Part shown: piece by piece, positions 8,229-15,927 of the stretch
Layout of the letters: the number at the start of each line of letters is the position of its first letter
Numbering within the stretch: the first letter of the stretch is position 1
Assembly (NCBI GenBank): GCA_017432685.1
Contig: JAFRIR010000136.1
Location: 1 to 64,000, forward strand
Direction of reading: 5' to 3'
From: Flexilinea sp.
GTDB taxonomy: Bacteria; Chloroflexota; Anaerolineae; Anaerolineales; Anaerolineaceae
Length of the DNA stretch: 64,000 bases
Translations under genes and position numbers: made by a program
The notes under the pieces: generated by a model
What the model saw: the letters and a program-made list of their open reading frames with translations, nothing else
Told to the model about the DNA's origin: nothing
Databases searched by the model: none

Positions 8229-8705
8229 TTACAACTCATGATAATACGGGCAAATATTCTCAAAATGACCGTCTTTCATTCTGAAACCTCCCGGAATTGT
8301 TCCAAGCTGTATGAAACCCAGACGCTCATAAAGATGTCTCGCATGAGTATTGCTCTCTACCACAGCGTTAAACTGCAATACTCTGAAGCCCAGTTCTTTT
8401 CCCTTCTTCAAACAGTCCAAAACAAGTTGTTCACCGATATGCTTTCCCCTGGCTGCAGAAGCAACCGCGTAACTGGCATTGCATATATGGCCGCACCGCC
8501 CCACGTTGTTGGGGTGAAGAATATACAGACCCATAATTTTGCCATCGATCTCGGCTACTCCGGTATAACTCTGCGAAGCAAAGAATACCGCTCCGCTGTC
8601 AGGATCTAAAAATTCCTCCTGTGGAAATGCAACTCCCTCATCAACGACCTCGTTCCATATGGCGATCATTTCCTCAAGGTCGTCTGAATTATATTGTCTT
8701 ACCAT
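8229..8705 (-). CDS. GNAT-family N-acetyltransferase
   Basis: A 158-residue acetyltransferase with motif A for acetyl-CoA (AVASAARGKHIGEQLVLDCL, about residues 80-100) and motif B near the C terminus (NTHARHLYERLGF). It starts MVRQYNSDDLEEMIAIWNEV, a usual GNAT beginning. GGAGGG lies 4 bp before the ATG at 8705. The substrate is unknown. It lies in the same direction as the ParB/BMP fusion gene, with a cupin remnant between them. The 8073-8228 stretch behind it holds nothing recognised. Confidence 0.85.
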   Translation of the reverse strand: MVRQYNSDDLEEMIAIWNEVVDEGVAFPQEEFLDPDSGAVFFASQSYTGVAEIDGKIMGLYILHPNNVGRCGHICNASYAVASAARGKHIGEQLVLDCLKKGKELGFRVLQFNAVVESNTHARHLYERLGFIQLGTIPGGFRMKDGHFENICPYYHEL

Positions 8706-8726
8706 TTTCCCTCCTTAAAGCCGGAT

Positions 8727-8870
8727 TTATCCTGCAGCTACAATCGTCAGCAGGACGAGATCATCATTTCCCGTATTGATGATACTGTGTTCGGATCCCT
8801 TTGGACATATGTGCATGACACCCGGTTTAAGCTCTTCATCGGTGCTATCATCAGCGCGAAATTCCAAAGA
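8727..8870 (-). pseudogene. C-terminal remnant of a cupin-domain protein
   Basis: The last 47 or so codons of a cupin read leftward to a stop at 8727: SLEFRADDSTDEELKPGVMH, then PKGSEHSIINTGNDDLVLLT. The second cupin motif (PxGxxH..N) is intact, but the first His/Glu motif and the protein start are gone. Its 5' end overlaps the 3' end of the BMP fusion gene in another frame, as expected if a deletion fused the two loci. Confidence 0.55.
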
Positions 8871-10761
8871 GACGAACCAACTCGCGTGCTTCCGGCAGAA
8901 GGTCTTCGTACGTTGGGATGGAGCCTTCAACATTATCACAAAGCCAGTCCAGCCGCAGCAGTTCCTCAAGCGGCGGTACATTGACACCGTCGCACACGAT
9001 CCTTCCCTCCTGATCACGGATCAACCGTCGGAATGGATGGATATCCCGGCTGATGATCCCGCGTTTCAGATAAAGAGCAAGCTGCTGAAGGCCTTCCGGA
9101 AGTAACTCGCTCAATACGATGTTCATCGCGCCGCTGCGGAGCCCCCACCAGTCATTGACAGCTTTGTTGTTATCCCGCAGAGAATCAATACCGGAGTTGA
9201 GCAGCGTGCGGATCGTCTTTTCATAGTAAATCCCCCAGTCGCAGCGAGTAGAGACCAAAGCTCTCGGCTGTGCTTCCTGTGAAGCGCGGTATGTCACAGC
9301 GCCCCAGTTGATGCCGGTGTCAAAATTATCCGGTTCCGGATTGGAGATCACCCTGATTCCCTGCTCTTCCAGTTCTTTCACAGCATTCCCGGGAACGCAG
9401 CTCCACGTCAATACAATTTTTGCACGAGGATTGGTCAGCATCGCGCCCAATGCGAAGGCATTGATAATAGCTGTATCTCCAATGATCGGATAATTGCTGA
9501 CAAATCCGATGTGATCCTGATGCGCGATGGAACCGGCCACGACCCCGGCAACAGCTCCGGCAATGAATTTTCCTTCGTAAGTCCGGCAATAGTAACCGCG
9601 CACTCCCGCATAAGGGGTGTTCGGGGTACAGTTGAACACGGCGATATTCGGATGGTCTGCTGCAATACGGCGACAGATGCCGGTATGCTTATGGGAAGTG
9701 GCAAAAACGACATTAGCTCCCTGTGCGATGGCTTTTTCAACCAGCTCCGCGCCGTTTTCATCACAGACCAGCGTTTCTGTCCTGATTTCATTTTCCATTT
9801 GACGAGTAAGATATTTCCGCCCCGTGTCATGGCTGAATACCCAGGAGCTTTCACCGGGTTCCATATCATAAAGGAATACAACATGGATCTTCGGTGCTCC
9901 TAAAATCAGGGTACGGATACTCTTCCCTTTCTCCTCGAACCGCGTACTGAGTGCAACAGGTTCCCCTTTCGCAAACAGGCGCAGATCCGGCCACAGCTTA
10001 TTTAGATGGGTTTGTATTTCTTCTTTTGTCTGGTTCCGAAGTTCCTGATATGGATGAACATCCAGATAAAGCAGCAGCGCATCTCCGGCAGTGATCTCCA
10101 GTTTTTCACGGTTCAGCCGTTCAAAAACGGTTGAAAAGCGCATAAAGACATTATAAAATTCCCAGCGGAATTCCTCAGTCCATTCCTGTTCAGATTCATA
10201 ATTGAGAGCATTTTGGAGATCGGCATACTGTCCTGACCGGCTGAATGTAACATTGTACAGACGGCTGACTTTATAAAAGTCCAGAAATTCGTAATAAAGC
10301 AGGATCTCAGGATCTTCCGAAGGCGGCGGCAACAGACGGGTCACATTGCCACTGATCTCCGTGGCGTCATAACTTTTCAGAACGCTGACCCGTTTGTTCC
10401 CTTCACGGACATAAAATTTCCCGAGATATTCATAGCAGCTGACCGGATCGGCGATCCCACTGCCGTCCAGGTGATATTCGCAGAGATCGATCCATTTTTT
10501 TGCAAATTCACTATGATCATCAGGGAGCGGCATAAAATTTCCCGCAAAGACATTTTTCCGGCTTTCGCTGTATGTACCCGCGATCCGTTCCATAGGGATC
10601 TCAATGATCCCGACCGGAACGGAGCGCAGATCGGAAATTTTTACAATCTCCTCCAGGGCGCTGAGACAGGGATCCATCCCGCGGCTTTTACAGGCGTAAT
10701 TATATTTCTTTCCCCAGTTTTGTGCTCTGTTGTACTGATCGACAGCATCCAGTCTGCTCAT
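8851..10761 (-). CDS. ParB-like / BMP-type ligand-binding fusion protein without signal peptide
   Basis: The start at 10761 (MSRLDAVDQYNRAQNWGKKY) is chosen for its GAGGGAGGA site; an upstream in-frame start at 10881 lacks one. Of 636 residues, about 80-170 hold a ParB/sulfiredoxin-like segment (YLGKFYVREGNKRVSVLKSY, with RxGNKR). Residues from about 295 form a BMP/PnrA-type periplasmic-binding fold (IHVVFLYDMEPGESSW, GANVVFATSHKHTG, HIGFVSNYPIIGD, NFDTGINWGAVTYRA). There is no signal peptide or lipobox, so it should be cytoplasmic, unlike transport-associated BMP lipoproteins. A role in sensing nucleosides or similar ligands is inference. Confidence 0.75.
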   Translation of the reverse strand: MSRLDAVDQYNRAQNWGKKYNYACKSRGMDPCLSALEEIVKISDLRSVPVGIIEIPMERIAGTYSESRKNVFAGNFMPLPDDHSEFAKKWIDLCEYHLDGSGIADPVSCYEYLGKFYVREGNKRVSVLKSYDATEISGNVTRLLPPPSEDPEILLYYEFLDFYKVSRLYNVTFSRSGQYADLQNALNYESEQEWTEEFRWEFYNVFMRFSTVFERLNREKLEITAGDALLLYLDVHPYQELRNQTKEEIQTHLNKLWPDLRLFAKGEPVALSTRFEEKGKSIRTLILGAPKIHVVFLYDMEPGESSWVFSHDTGRKYLTRQMENEIRTETLVCDENGAELVEKAIAQGANVVFATSHKHTGICRRIAADHPNIAVFNCTPNTPYAGVRGYYCRTYEGKFIAGAVAGVVAGSIAHQDHIGFVSNYPIIGDTAIINAFALGAMLTNPRAKIVLTWSCVPGNAVKELEEQGIRVISNPEPDNFDTGINWGAVTYRASQEAQPRALVSTRCDWGIYYEKTIRTLLNSGIDSLRDNNKAVNDWWGLRSGAMNIVLSELLPEGLQQLALYLKRGIISRDIHPFRRLIRDQEGRIVCDGVNVPPLEELLRLDWLCDNVEGSIPTYEDLLPEARELVRLFGISR

Positions 10762-10921
10762 TATTCCTCCCTCATCCTTCACAAAAAAATGGACAGGATA
10801 TGAATCAATTTTACCTTTATTCCCTCCGGTGTTATGTATAGAATCATTATCCGCAGCTTTTGCCGGCAACGGAAATATCATTCTTCAGCCTGAGTACTGA
10901 ATAGTTAAATTTTCAACAATA

Positions 10922-11269
10922 ATTCAAAGACAAAGAAACTGGTCCGAAAGTGGAAAAACCGGCCGGCTGTTCATACTGTTTGTCGCCCAGATTCTGGGCT
11001 GTTATCTGAGTAATATTCGGAAAACAAAGTTGGATAAAGACTTTGATTCTATTTACGACATTCTTGGAAAAATGCGGCCTGTTCGTTATATTGAGCATCC
11101 AAACACTAAGGGATTCATTACCCCTTTCATCGGTCGACAGATTGAAATTTGCGAAGCATTTGATTTTGAGGTTCCGGCAGGTTGTGCTCCGGACTATGTC
11201 GTTCGAAAAACGAATAAAGGAAAACGTGGCAGACCGCGAAAAAATGCCTTGGTCGATAAGGATTTATAG
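10922..11269 (+). pseudogene. C-terminal remnant of an IS1634/IS4-type transposase
   Basis: An open stretch without a start reads GRLFILFVAQILGCYLSNIR, then a helical LDKDFDSIYDILGKM and a basic tail TNKGKRGRPRKNALVDKDL to a stop at 11269. Helical segments before a basic, AT-hook-like GRPRK tail are seen at the ends of DDE transposases of this group. The catalytic DDE part is missing upstream and no terminal inverted repeats are visible, so it is a dead fragment. It lies between the BMP fusion and the beta-helix gene in the decay zone. Confidence 0.6.
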
Positions 11270-11291
11270 TAGAAAAAATTCTAAAACTCAG

Positions 11292-11429
11292 ATGGAAAAT
11301 GAGATCATTGAGGCGGGCGGCAAAGCAAAAGTCACTGTTACAATGCTTACATCAGCTTTTGTGATGATGTCATCCCTGTTCGTTCTGATCGGACCGATCT
11401 TCATCATCATGCAGAATACCGGTTTTTGA
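11292..11429 (+). CDS. Small hydrophobic peptide or C-terminal fragment of a membrane protein
   Basis: A 45-residue frame starting MENEIIEAGGKAKVTVTMLT and ending in one strongly hydrophobic helix (FVMMSSLFVLIGPIFIIM). It may be a genuine small membrane protein or the tail of a lost transporter gene; no ribosome-binding site of note precedes it. The 11430-11535 gap to the next gene is AT-rich promoter-like sequence. Confidence 0.25.
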   Translation: MENEIIEAGGKAKVTVTMLTSAFVMMSSLFVLIGPIFIIMQNTGF

Positions 11430-11535
11430 TATTTCTAAGGCTGGATTAAGGTTGGAATATTAGAATCAATAATAAGAGAATGTAAAACGTTCTGTAAATT
11501 GATAAAAAGAAACTTTTGAAAGGAAATTTACTTCG

Positions 11536-13059
11536 ATGAAAAAATCATTGAGCTTATTATTGGTTTTTAGTTTATTACTGACATGTGTGCCTACCTTTGC
11601 GCAGCAGGGAAATCCTCCTGAACCTCCTTCCGGAGGCGCTCCGATGGGAACACCTCCGGATGGTTTCGGCGGCGGTCAGGGAGGTCCCGGCGGGGCACCG
11701 ATGGGAACGCCTCCGGATGGCTTTGGTGGCGGACATGGCGGTCCCGGCGGGATGCCCGGCGGCGGATCCGGTTTCTCCGGTGAATATGATGCCGTCCTCA
11801 CAATCGACAGTGACACTGTTCTGAATGAGAATCTCACATCCACCGGCATCGATGAAAATGCTTTGCTGGTTACTGACGGCAAGGTCATTCTGAATGATGT
11901 GTCCGTAACACGTGTATCCTCAGATTCAACCGGCGGTGACAGCAGCAGTTTCTATGGTGTCGGTGCAGCTCTGCTTGCCACAGGCGGCACACTGACCATT
12001 GACAATGTCAATATCACTACGGATTCTGCCGGCGGCGCGGGTGTTTTCTCTTATGGTGACGGCGTGGTATATATTACCAACAGCACTATCAATACGGAAC
12101 AGAACACTTCCGGCGGGATCCATGTTGCAGGCGGCGGAAAACTTTACGCGGCAAACCTGACCGTCAATACAAATGGCGGTTCTGCCGCGGCGATCCGCAG
12201 TGACCGCGGTTCCGGCACGATGATCGTGGACGGCGGTTCCTATACATCCAACGGTTCAGGTTCCCCCGCCGTTTATGTCACGGCGGATATCACGATACAC
12301 AATGCGGATCTGACTGCGACAGGCTCAGAAGCACTGTGTCTCGAAGGCTTGAACACGGTTCGTTTTTATGACAGCGTCCTTATCGGGAATATGCCCGATC
12401 TTGAACAGAATGACAACACCTGGACTGTTATTCTTTATCAATCTATGAGCGGTGACAGCCAGGTCGGCCAGGGTACTTTCACGATGGACGGCGGGAAACT
12501 GATAAGTCAGAACGGCGGCATTTTCTACACAACCAATACGGAAAGTGTTTTTGTACTCCGCAATGTTGATATCCAGAGTTTTGCAGATTCCGAATATTTT
12601 CTCCGCGTGACCGGCAATGCCAATCAGCGCGGCTGGGGAAAGAGCGGAGCGAACGGTGCAGACTGTGATTTCACAGCCATCGCGCAGCAGATGAACGGCG
12701 ACGTGATTTGGGACAGCATCTCGACACTGGACCTGTATATCACTGAAGGAAGTGTCCTGAACGGAGCGGTTATCGACAATGAAAGCTGGGCAGGAGAAGG
12801 CGGCAGCGGTTATGCTCGTGTCGTGATCGACAGCTCCTCATCCTGGATCGTCACCGGAAACAGTACGGTCACTGCTTTGGAATGTGCAGGAACGATCACG
12901 GATGCTGAAGGTAATGCTGTTTCAGTCGTCGGAACTGACGGAACGGTTTATATGCAGGGCAACAGTGAATATTCGATAACGACTGCGTCATACACGACCG
13001 AAGTAAATCTCGATCAGGCAGGAATGATCGATAATTTTGAAGAACACAATACTCTGTAA
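11536..13059 (+). CDS. Secreted Gly/Pro-rich beta-helix surface protein
   Basis: A 507-residue exported protein (signal peptide SLLLVFSLLLTCVPTFAQ). Residues 33-72 are two near-identical 20-residue units (GGAPMGTPPDGFGGGQGGPG), encoded by a 60-bp direct repeat at 11632-11751. From about residue 85 it forms a right-handed parallel beta-helix, shown by repeated NVNITTDSAGG, ITNSTINTEQNTSGGIHVAG and LTVNTNGGSAAAIRSDRG turns. No catalytic residues or cell-wall anchor are recognised; adhesin or polysaccharide binding is possible. AAAGGAAAT lies upstream of the ATG and a terminator follows. Confidence 0.75.
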   Translation: MKKSLSLLLVFSLLLTCVPTFAQQGNPPEPPSGGAPMGTPPDGFGGGQGGPGGAPMGTPPDGFGGGHGGPGGMPGGGSGFSGEYDAVLTIDSDTVLNENLTSTGIDENALLVTDGKVILNDVSVTRVSSDSTGGDSSSFYGVGAALLATGGTLTIDNVNITTDSAGGAGVFSYGDGVVYITNSTINTEQNTSGGIHVAGGGKLYAANLTVNTNGGSAAAIRSDRGSGTMIVDGGSYTSNGSGSPAVYVTADITIHNADLTATGSEALCLEGLNTVRFYDSVLIGNMPDLEQNDNTWTVILYQSMSGDSQVGQGTFTMDGGKLISQNGGIFYTTNTESVFVLRNVDIQSFADSEYFLRVTGNANQRGWGKSGANGADCDFTAIAQQMNGDVIWDSISTLDLYITEGSVLNGAVIDNESWAGEGGSGYARVVIDSSSSWIVTGNSTVTALECAGTITDAEGNAVSVVGTDGTVYMQGNSEYSITTASYTTEVNLDQAGMIDNFEEHNTL

Positions 13060-13101
13060 ACATCATCCATAGCATCTCCTAAATCATCCTCTCAAACCAA
13101 T

Positions 13102-13139
13102 GATCACCCGCCTTGTACCGTCAGGGCGGTGTGATTTTT
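13102..13139 (+). terminator. Terminator-like hairpin after the beta-helix gene
   Basis: ATCACCCGCC pairs imperfectly (one bulge) with GGGCGGTGTGAT across an 11-nt loop and is followed by TTTTTA. Confidence 0.55.
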
Positions 13140-13301
13140 AAAAACAAGTCCGGTTCAAACAGATTTCGTGAAATTCTCTCATTTTTCTTATGATACCTCT
13201 CCGTTTTTTTCTTTCACGAGTTCACATCACTTTCACTTCAGGATTCTTCTCGCCAAACTTTTCTTTCAGCGTTTCACAGATCTCAGTACGATCACTGCCG
13301 C

Positions 13302-13541
13302 GGCAGACTGCTGGCATATCTGAATTCTGTTTCGCAGCAGAGGCATTCGCTGGAATTTGACATTCCCTTCGACAGGCAGCAGCTTGCCGATTACCTGAAC
13401 CTTGAACGGACCAATATGTCAAAGGAACTTGGCCGCATGCGGGATGAAGGAATTATTGAATTTCGGAAGAATCATTATTATATGTTCGGAAACATTATTT
13501 TCCGATATTGTTTCCAAAGGGAAAAAAGCATGAAAAGCTGA
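13302..13541 (+). pseudogene. C-terminal DNA-binding remnant of a Crp/Fnr-family regulator
   Basis: An 80-codon open stretch without a start ends at 13541. It reads GRLLAYLNSVSQQRHSLEFD, then IPFDRQQLADYLNLERTNMS and KELGRMRDEGIIEFRKNHYY, a Crp-type helix-turn-helix domain. The cyclic-nucleotide-like sensor domain is absent upstream. The flanking 13140-13301 sequence contains no intact gene; a leftward fragment ending KEKFGEKNPEVKVM at 13222 may be the tail of another lost gene. This is part of the decay zone. Confidence 0.65.
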
Positions 13542-13595
13542 AAAATGTCGGCGGTAGCCAGAAATCCGAATATATACAGCAGTGAATAGTTTCGT

Positions 13596-13666
13596 TCATG
13601 ACGGGTAATATTGTTCGTCTTACCCTATTACCTGTTCTTTACTCCTTACTATTTACTGCTTATCCC
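13596..13666. repeat. Period ~7 bp degenerate tandem repeat, locus 1 (TTTACTC/TTACC type)
   Basis: CTTACC, ATTACC, TTTACTC, CTTACT, ATTTACTG and CTTATCC follow each other immediately behind the 3' end of the cation exporter gene. It belongs to a set of eight such loci in this window. Confidence 0.6.
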
Positions 13667-14803
13667 TTATGCGTCTATGTCCAGTGTCATGCGGATGTCA
13701 TAGTCCGGATAAGCCTGCTGAATTTCGGCTTTGATTTGTTCAAACGTCGCCTGCCGGTCTTCCAGTTCGAAGTCCAGGATCACGTCAAGGCTGATGGTCT
13801 TCTTTTCAATATCAGCATAAAAACCATGAACCTGAAGTACTCCTTCATGGGACATAATAAGACGGGTGATGTTCGTCCGCATTTCTTTGACCTGATCATT
13901 GGTCGTGTTCATGGAATATATCCCGATGCCGGTCATCGCGACGCCATGTTTGAGATAGACATCTTTGGCAATTCGCCGCTCCATCAGGTCGATCTCTTCT
14001 GCTGTCATGGTATCCGGAACCTCGACATGTGCAGATCCGAAATATCTTTCCGGTCCGTAAGCATGAAAGATCAAGTCATAAGCGCCATGGACAGCTTCAT
14101 CTTCACAAATCGTTTTCCGGATCGCGCTGACCAGTCCCCGATCCACGCGGGTGCCGAGAATGTCATCCAGTGTTTCGGAGAGCATCTCAATGCCGGATTT
14201 GATGATGAAGCAGGAAATCAGCACACCAACATATGCTTCCAGACTGACGTGCCAGATCATGAAAATCACTGCCGAAACCAGTACTGAAGCTGATAGAATG
14301 GCGTCGAACAGGGCATCCGACCCGGAAGCGATCAGGGAGGCAGATTTCACTTCCTCACCCTTCTTTTTGACATAATTTCCCAGCAGCAGTTTGACGATGA
14401 CTGCAGAGGCAATGATGACCAGCGAGACGATGGAGTAGTTTGGTGTTTCCGGATGAATGATCTTTTTGACCGATTCTATCAGCGAGGTAAGACCGGCGTA
14501 AAGGACGATCGCTGCAACGATCATCGCGCTCAGATATTCGATCCGTCCGTGTCCCAGCGGGTGTTTTTTGTCCGGTTTTCTGGAGGCTAATTTGGTGCCG
14601 ATGATGGTGATGACGGATGAAAGTGCGTCACTCAGGTTGTTGACAGCGTCCAGTACGACGGCGATGGAGTGTGAAACCAGCCCGACAGCAGCCTTGAAGG
14701 CAGCAAGGAAGATATTGGCCGCGATGCCGATGATGCTGGTCCGGATGATCACCTGATTCCGGTTAGCCTGTAAAGTTTCTAAAGATTCTGTTTGCTCAGA
14801 CAT
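13667..14803 (-). CDS. Cation diffusion facilitator exporter, probably manganese type
   Basis: A 378-residue CDF protein with six membrane helices in residues 15-210 and a long cytoplasmic C-terminal part. The helix-2 metal site reads NNLSD (NxxxD) and helix 5 reads DALFD (DxxxD), the combination reported for Mn-selective CDF proteins such as MntE rather than the HxxxD of zinc exporters. The tail after about 290 resembles a second ferredoxin-like dimerisation module. It should expel divalent metal using the proton gradient. The start MSEQTESLETLQ follows AGGAG. Confidence 0.85.
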   Translation of the reverse strand: MSEQTESLETLQANRNQVIIRTSIIGIAANIFLAAFKAAVGLVSHSIAVVLDAVNNLSDALSSVITIIGTKLASRKPDKKHPLGHGRIEYLSAMIVAAIVLYAGLTSLIESVKKIIHPETPNYSIVSLVIIASAVIVKLLLGNYVKKKGEEVKSASLIASGSDALFDAILSASVLVSAVIFMIWHVSLEAYVGVLISCFIIKSGIEMLSETLDDILGTRVDRGLVSAIRKTICEDEAVHGAYDLIFHAYGPERYFGSAHVEVPDTMTAEEIDLMERRIAKDVYLKHGVAMTGIGIYSMNTTNDQVKEMRTNITRLIMSHEGVLQVHGFYADIEKKTISLDVILDFELEDRQATFEQIKAEIQQAYPDYDIRMTLDIDA

Positions 14804-14940
14804 AATAAACTCCTGTTATGAAAAACCTCTTCAAGATAAATAATTTTAATCCAGAAACCGGGTTTTGTGTTAATTCGGGGACGTTCATATTATTTTGAAT
14901 CGGTCCCGGGGATGCGTTACAATTAAAAGGTTGAGAACTT

Positions 14941-15102
14941 ATGGATAATGTGACTTCATCAACTGCTGTGTTGACCGACAATCCTTATATCATTGACCTG
15001 CGCCAATTGGTCGGGCTCGCCTTTTTCATGCTTCTTGCCGGGATCCTGATCATGCTCGTGCTCAAGATCATTCTGGATTTTCGGAAATATCATTATAAAT
15101 AG
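14941..15102 (+). CDS. Small single-span membrane protein (53 residues)
   Basis: ATG 14941 to TAG 15102 encodes a short polar head (MDNVTSSTAVLTDNPYIIDL), one transmembrane helix (LVGLAFFMLLAGILIMLVLK) and a short basic tail (DFRKYHYK). AAAAGGTTGAG lies upstream. The clean layout of head, helix and positively charged tail argues for a real small protein. It lies directly before pth in the same direction; the function is unknown. Confidence 0.55.
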   Translation: MDNVTSSTAVLTDNPYIIDLRQLVGLAFFMLLAGILIMLVLKIILDFRKYHYK

Positions 15103-15140
15103 ACGTTAGACATTAGACTATAGACATTAGACTTTAGGTA
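15103..15140. repeat. Period ~7-12 bp degenerate tandem repeat, locus 2 (TAGACATTAGACT type)
   Basis: TTAGACATTAGAC, TATAGACATTAGAC and TTTAGG follow in series between the small membrane gene and pth. The TTAGAC word recurs at 58.9 kb and its complement (GTCTAA) at 52.2 and 61.7 kb. Confidence 0.65.
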
Positions 15141-15145
15141 GAGTT

Positions 15146-15787
15146 ATGGACATGGATCAATTTTTTGCTGCCATTCGTGCGCAGCGTGAGAACAAAGCAC
15201 AAACTGCGGGTGGGGAAATGTTTCTCATCGCCGGGCTTGGCAATCCCGGCCGTGAATATCGCGAAAGCCGTCATAATTTTGGTTTTATGGTGGTCGATCG
15301 GTTGGCAGAACGGCTGGGTGTGCATTTTGAAAAAGAACAACTCAAGGCTCTGGTCGTGACCGCTCCTTATGAGGGACGGAAACTGCTGTTGGTCAAACCC
15401 ATCACTTACATGAATGATTCCGGCAAGGCTGTGGTGCCGCTGATGCGCTATTACAAGGTCCCGCAGGAACGTCTGTTCGTGATCCATGACGACATGGATC
15501 TGCCTTTCGGCACGCTGCGGGTCCGTCCTAACGGTTCCAACGGAGGACAGAAGGGTATGGGCTCCATTATTACGCAGCTTGGCAGCCAGGAATTCAGCCG
15601 CCTCAGGTGCGGAATCGGACACCCGCCCGGTCAGATGGAAGTAATCGATTTTGTCCTGAACAAATTCTCAAAAGAAGACAGTGAACTGCTGCCATTGGTG
15701 CTGGATAAAGCTGCTTCCTGTGCGCTGGACTTCGTCACGCAGGGAACCACGTACTGTATGAATCACTATAACGGAACGGTTGAATAG
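15146..15787 (+). CDS. pth: Peptidyl-tRNA hydrolase
   Basis: Releases peptides from peptidyl-tRNA that drops off ribosomes, recycling tRNA. The core starts MFLIAGLGNPGREYRESRHN, with catalytic His in SRHNFG, substrate-binding MNDSGKAV and catalytic Asp in HDDMDLPFG; GSNGGQKGM is also conserved. The core alone (ATG 15218, preceded by GGTGGGGAA) is 189 residues, the normal family length. Reading from ATG 15146 adds a 24-residue N-terminal extension. Both starts are possible; 15218 is the conservative choice. It is followed by a repeat-rich gap and mfd. Confidence 0.93.
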   Translation: MDMDQFFAAIRAQRENKAQTAGGEMFLIAGLGNPGREYRESRHNFGFMVVDRLAERLGVHFEKEQLKALVVTAPYEGRKLLLVKPITYMNDSGKAVVPLMRYYKVPQERLFVIHDDMDLPFGTLRVRPNGSNGGQKGMGSIITQLGSQEFSRLRCGIGHPPGQMEVIDFVLNKFSKEDSELLPLVLDKAASCALDFVTQGTTYCMNHYNGTVE

Positions 15788-15925
15788 TTCTCAGTTGCTG
15801 CTTTCCGGTTGTCGGTATTCAGTTCCCGGTTCCCAGTTGCCGGGCGCCGGTTCCTGGTCCCGGAGACTTATAACAGGAAACTGACATCTATTTACTACTT
15901 ACTACTTACTACTTACTAATTATTG
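15788..15925. repeat. Period ~7 bp degenerate tandem repeats, locus 3 (two types in series)
   Basis: The pth-mfd gap has GTTCCCGGTTCCCAGTTGCC-type words (about 15830-15865) and then three TTACTAC units ending in TTACTAA (about 15893-15920). The two stretches share no sequence but have the same period. No promoter stands out, so mfd may rely on upstream transcription. Confidence 0.65.
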
Positions 15926-15927
15926 CG

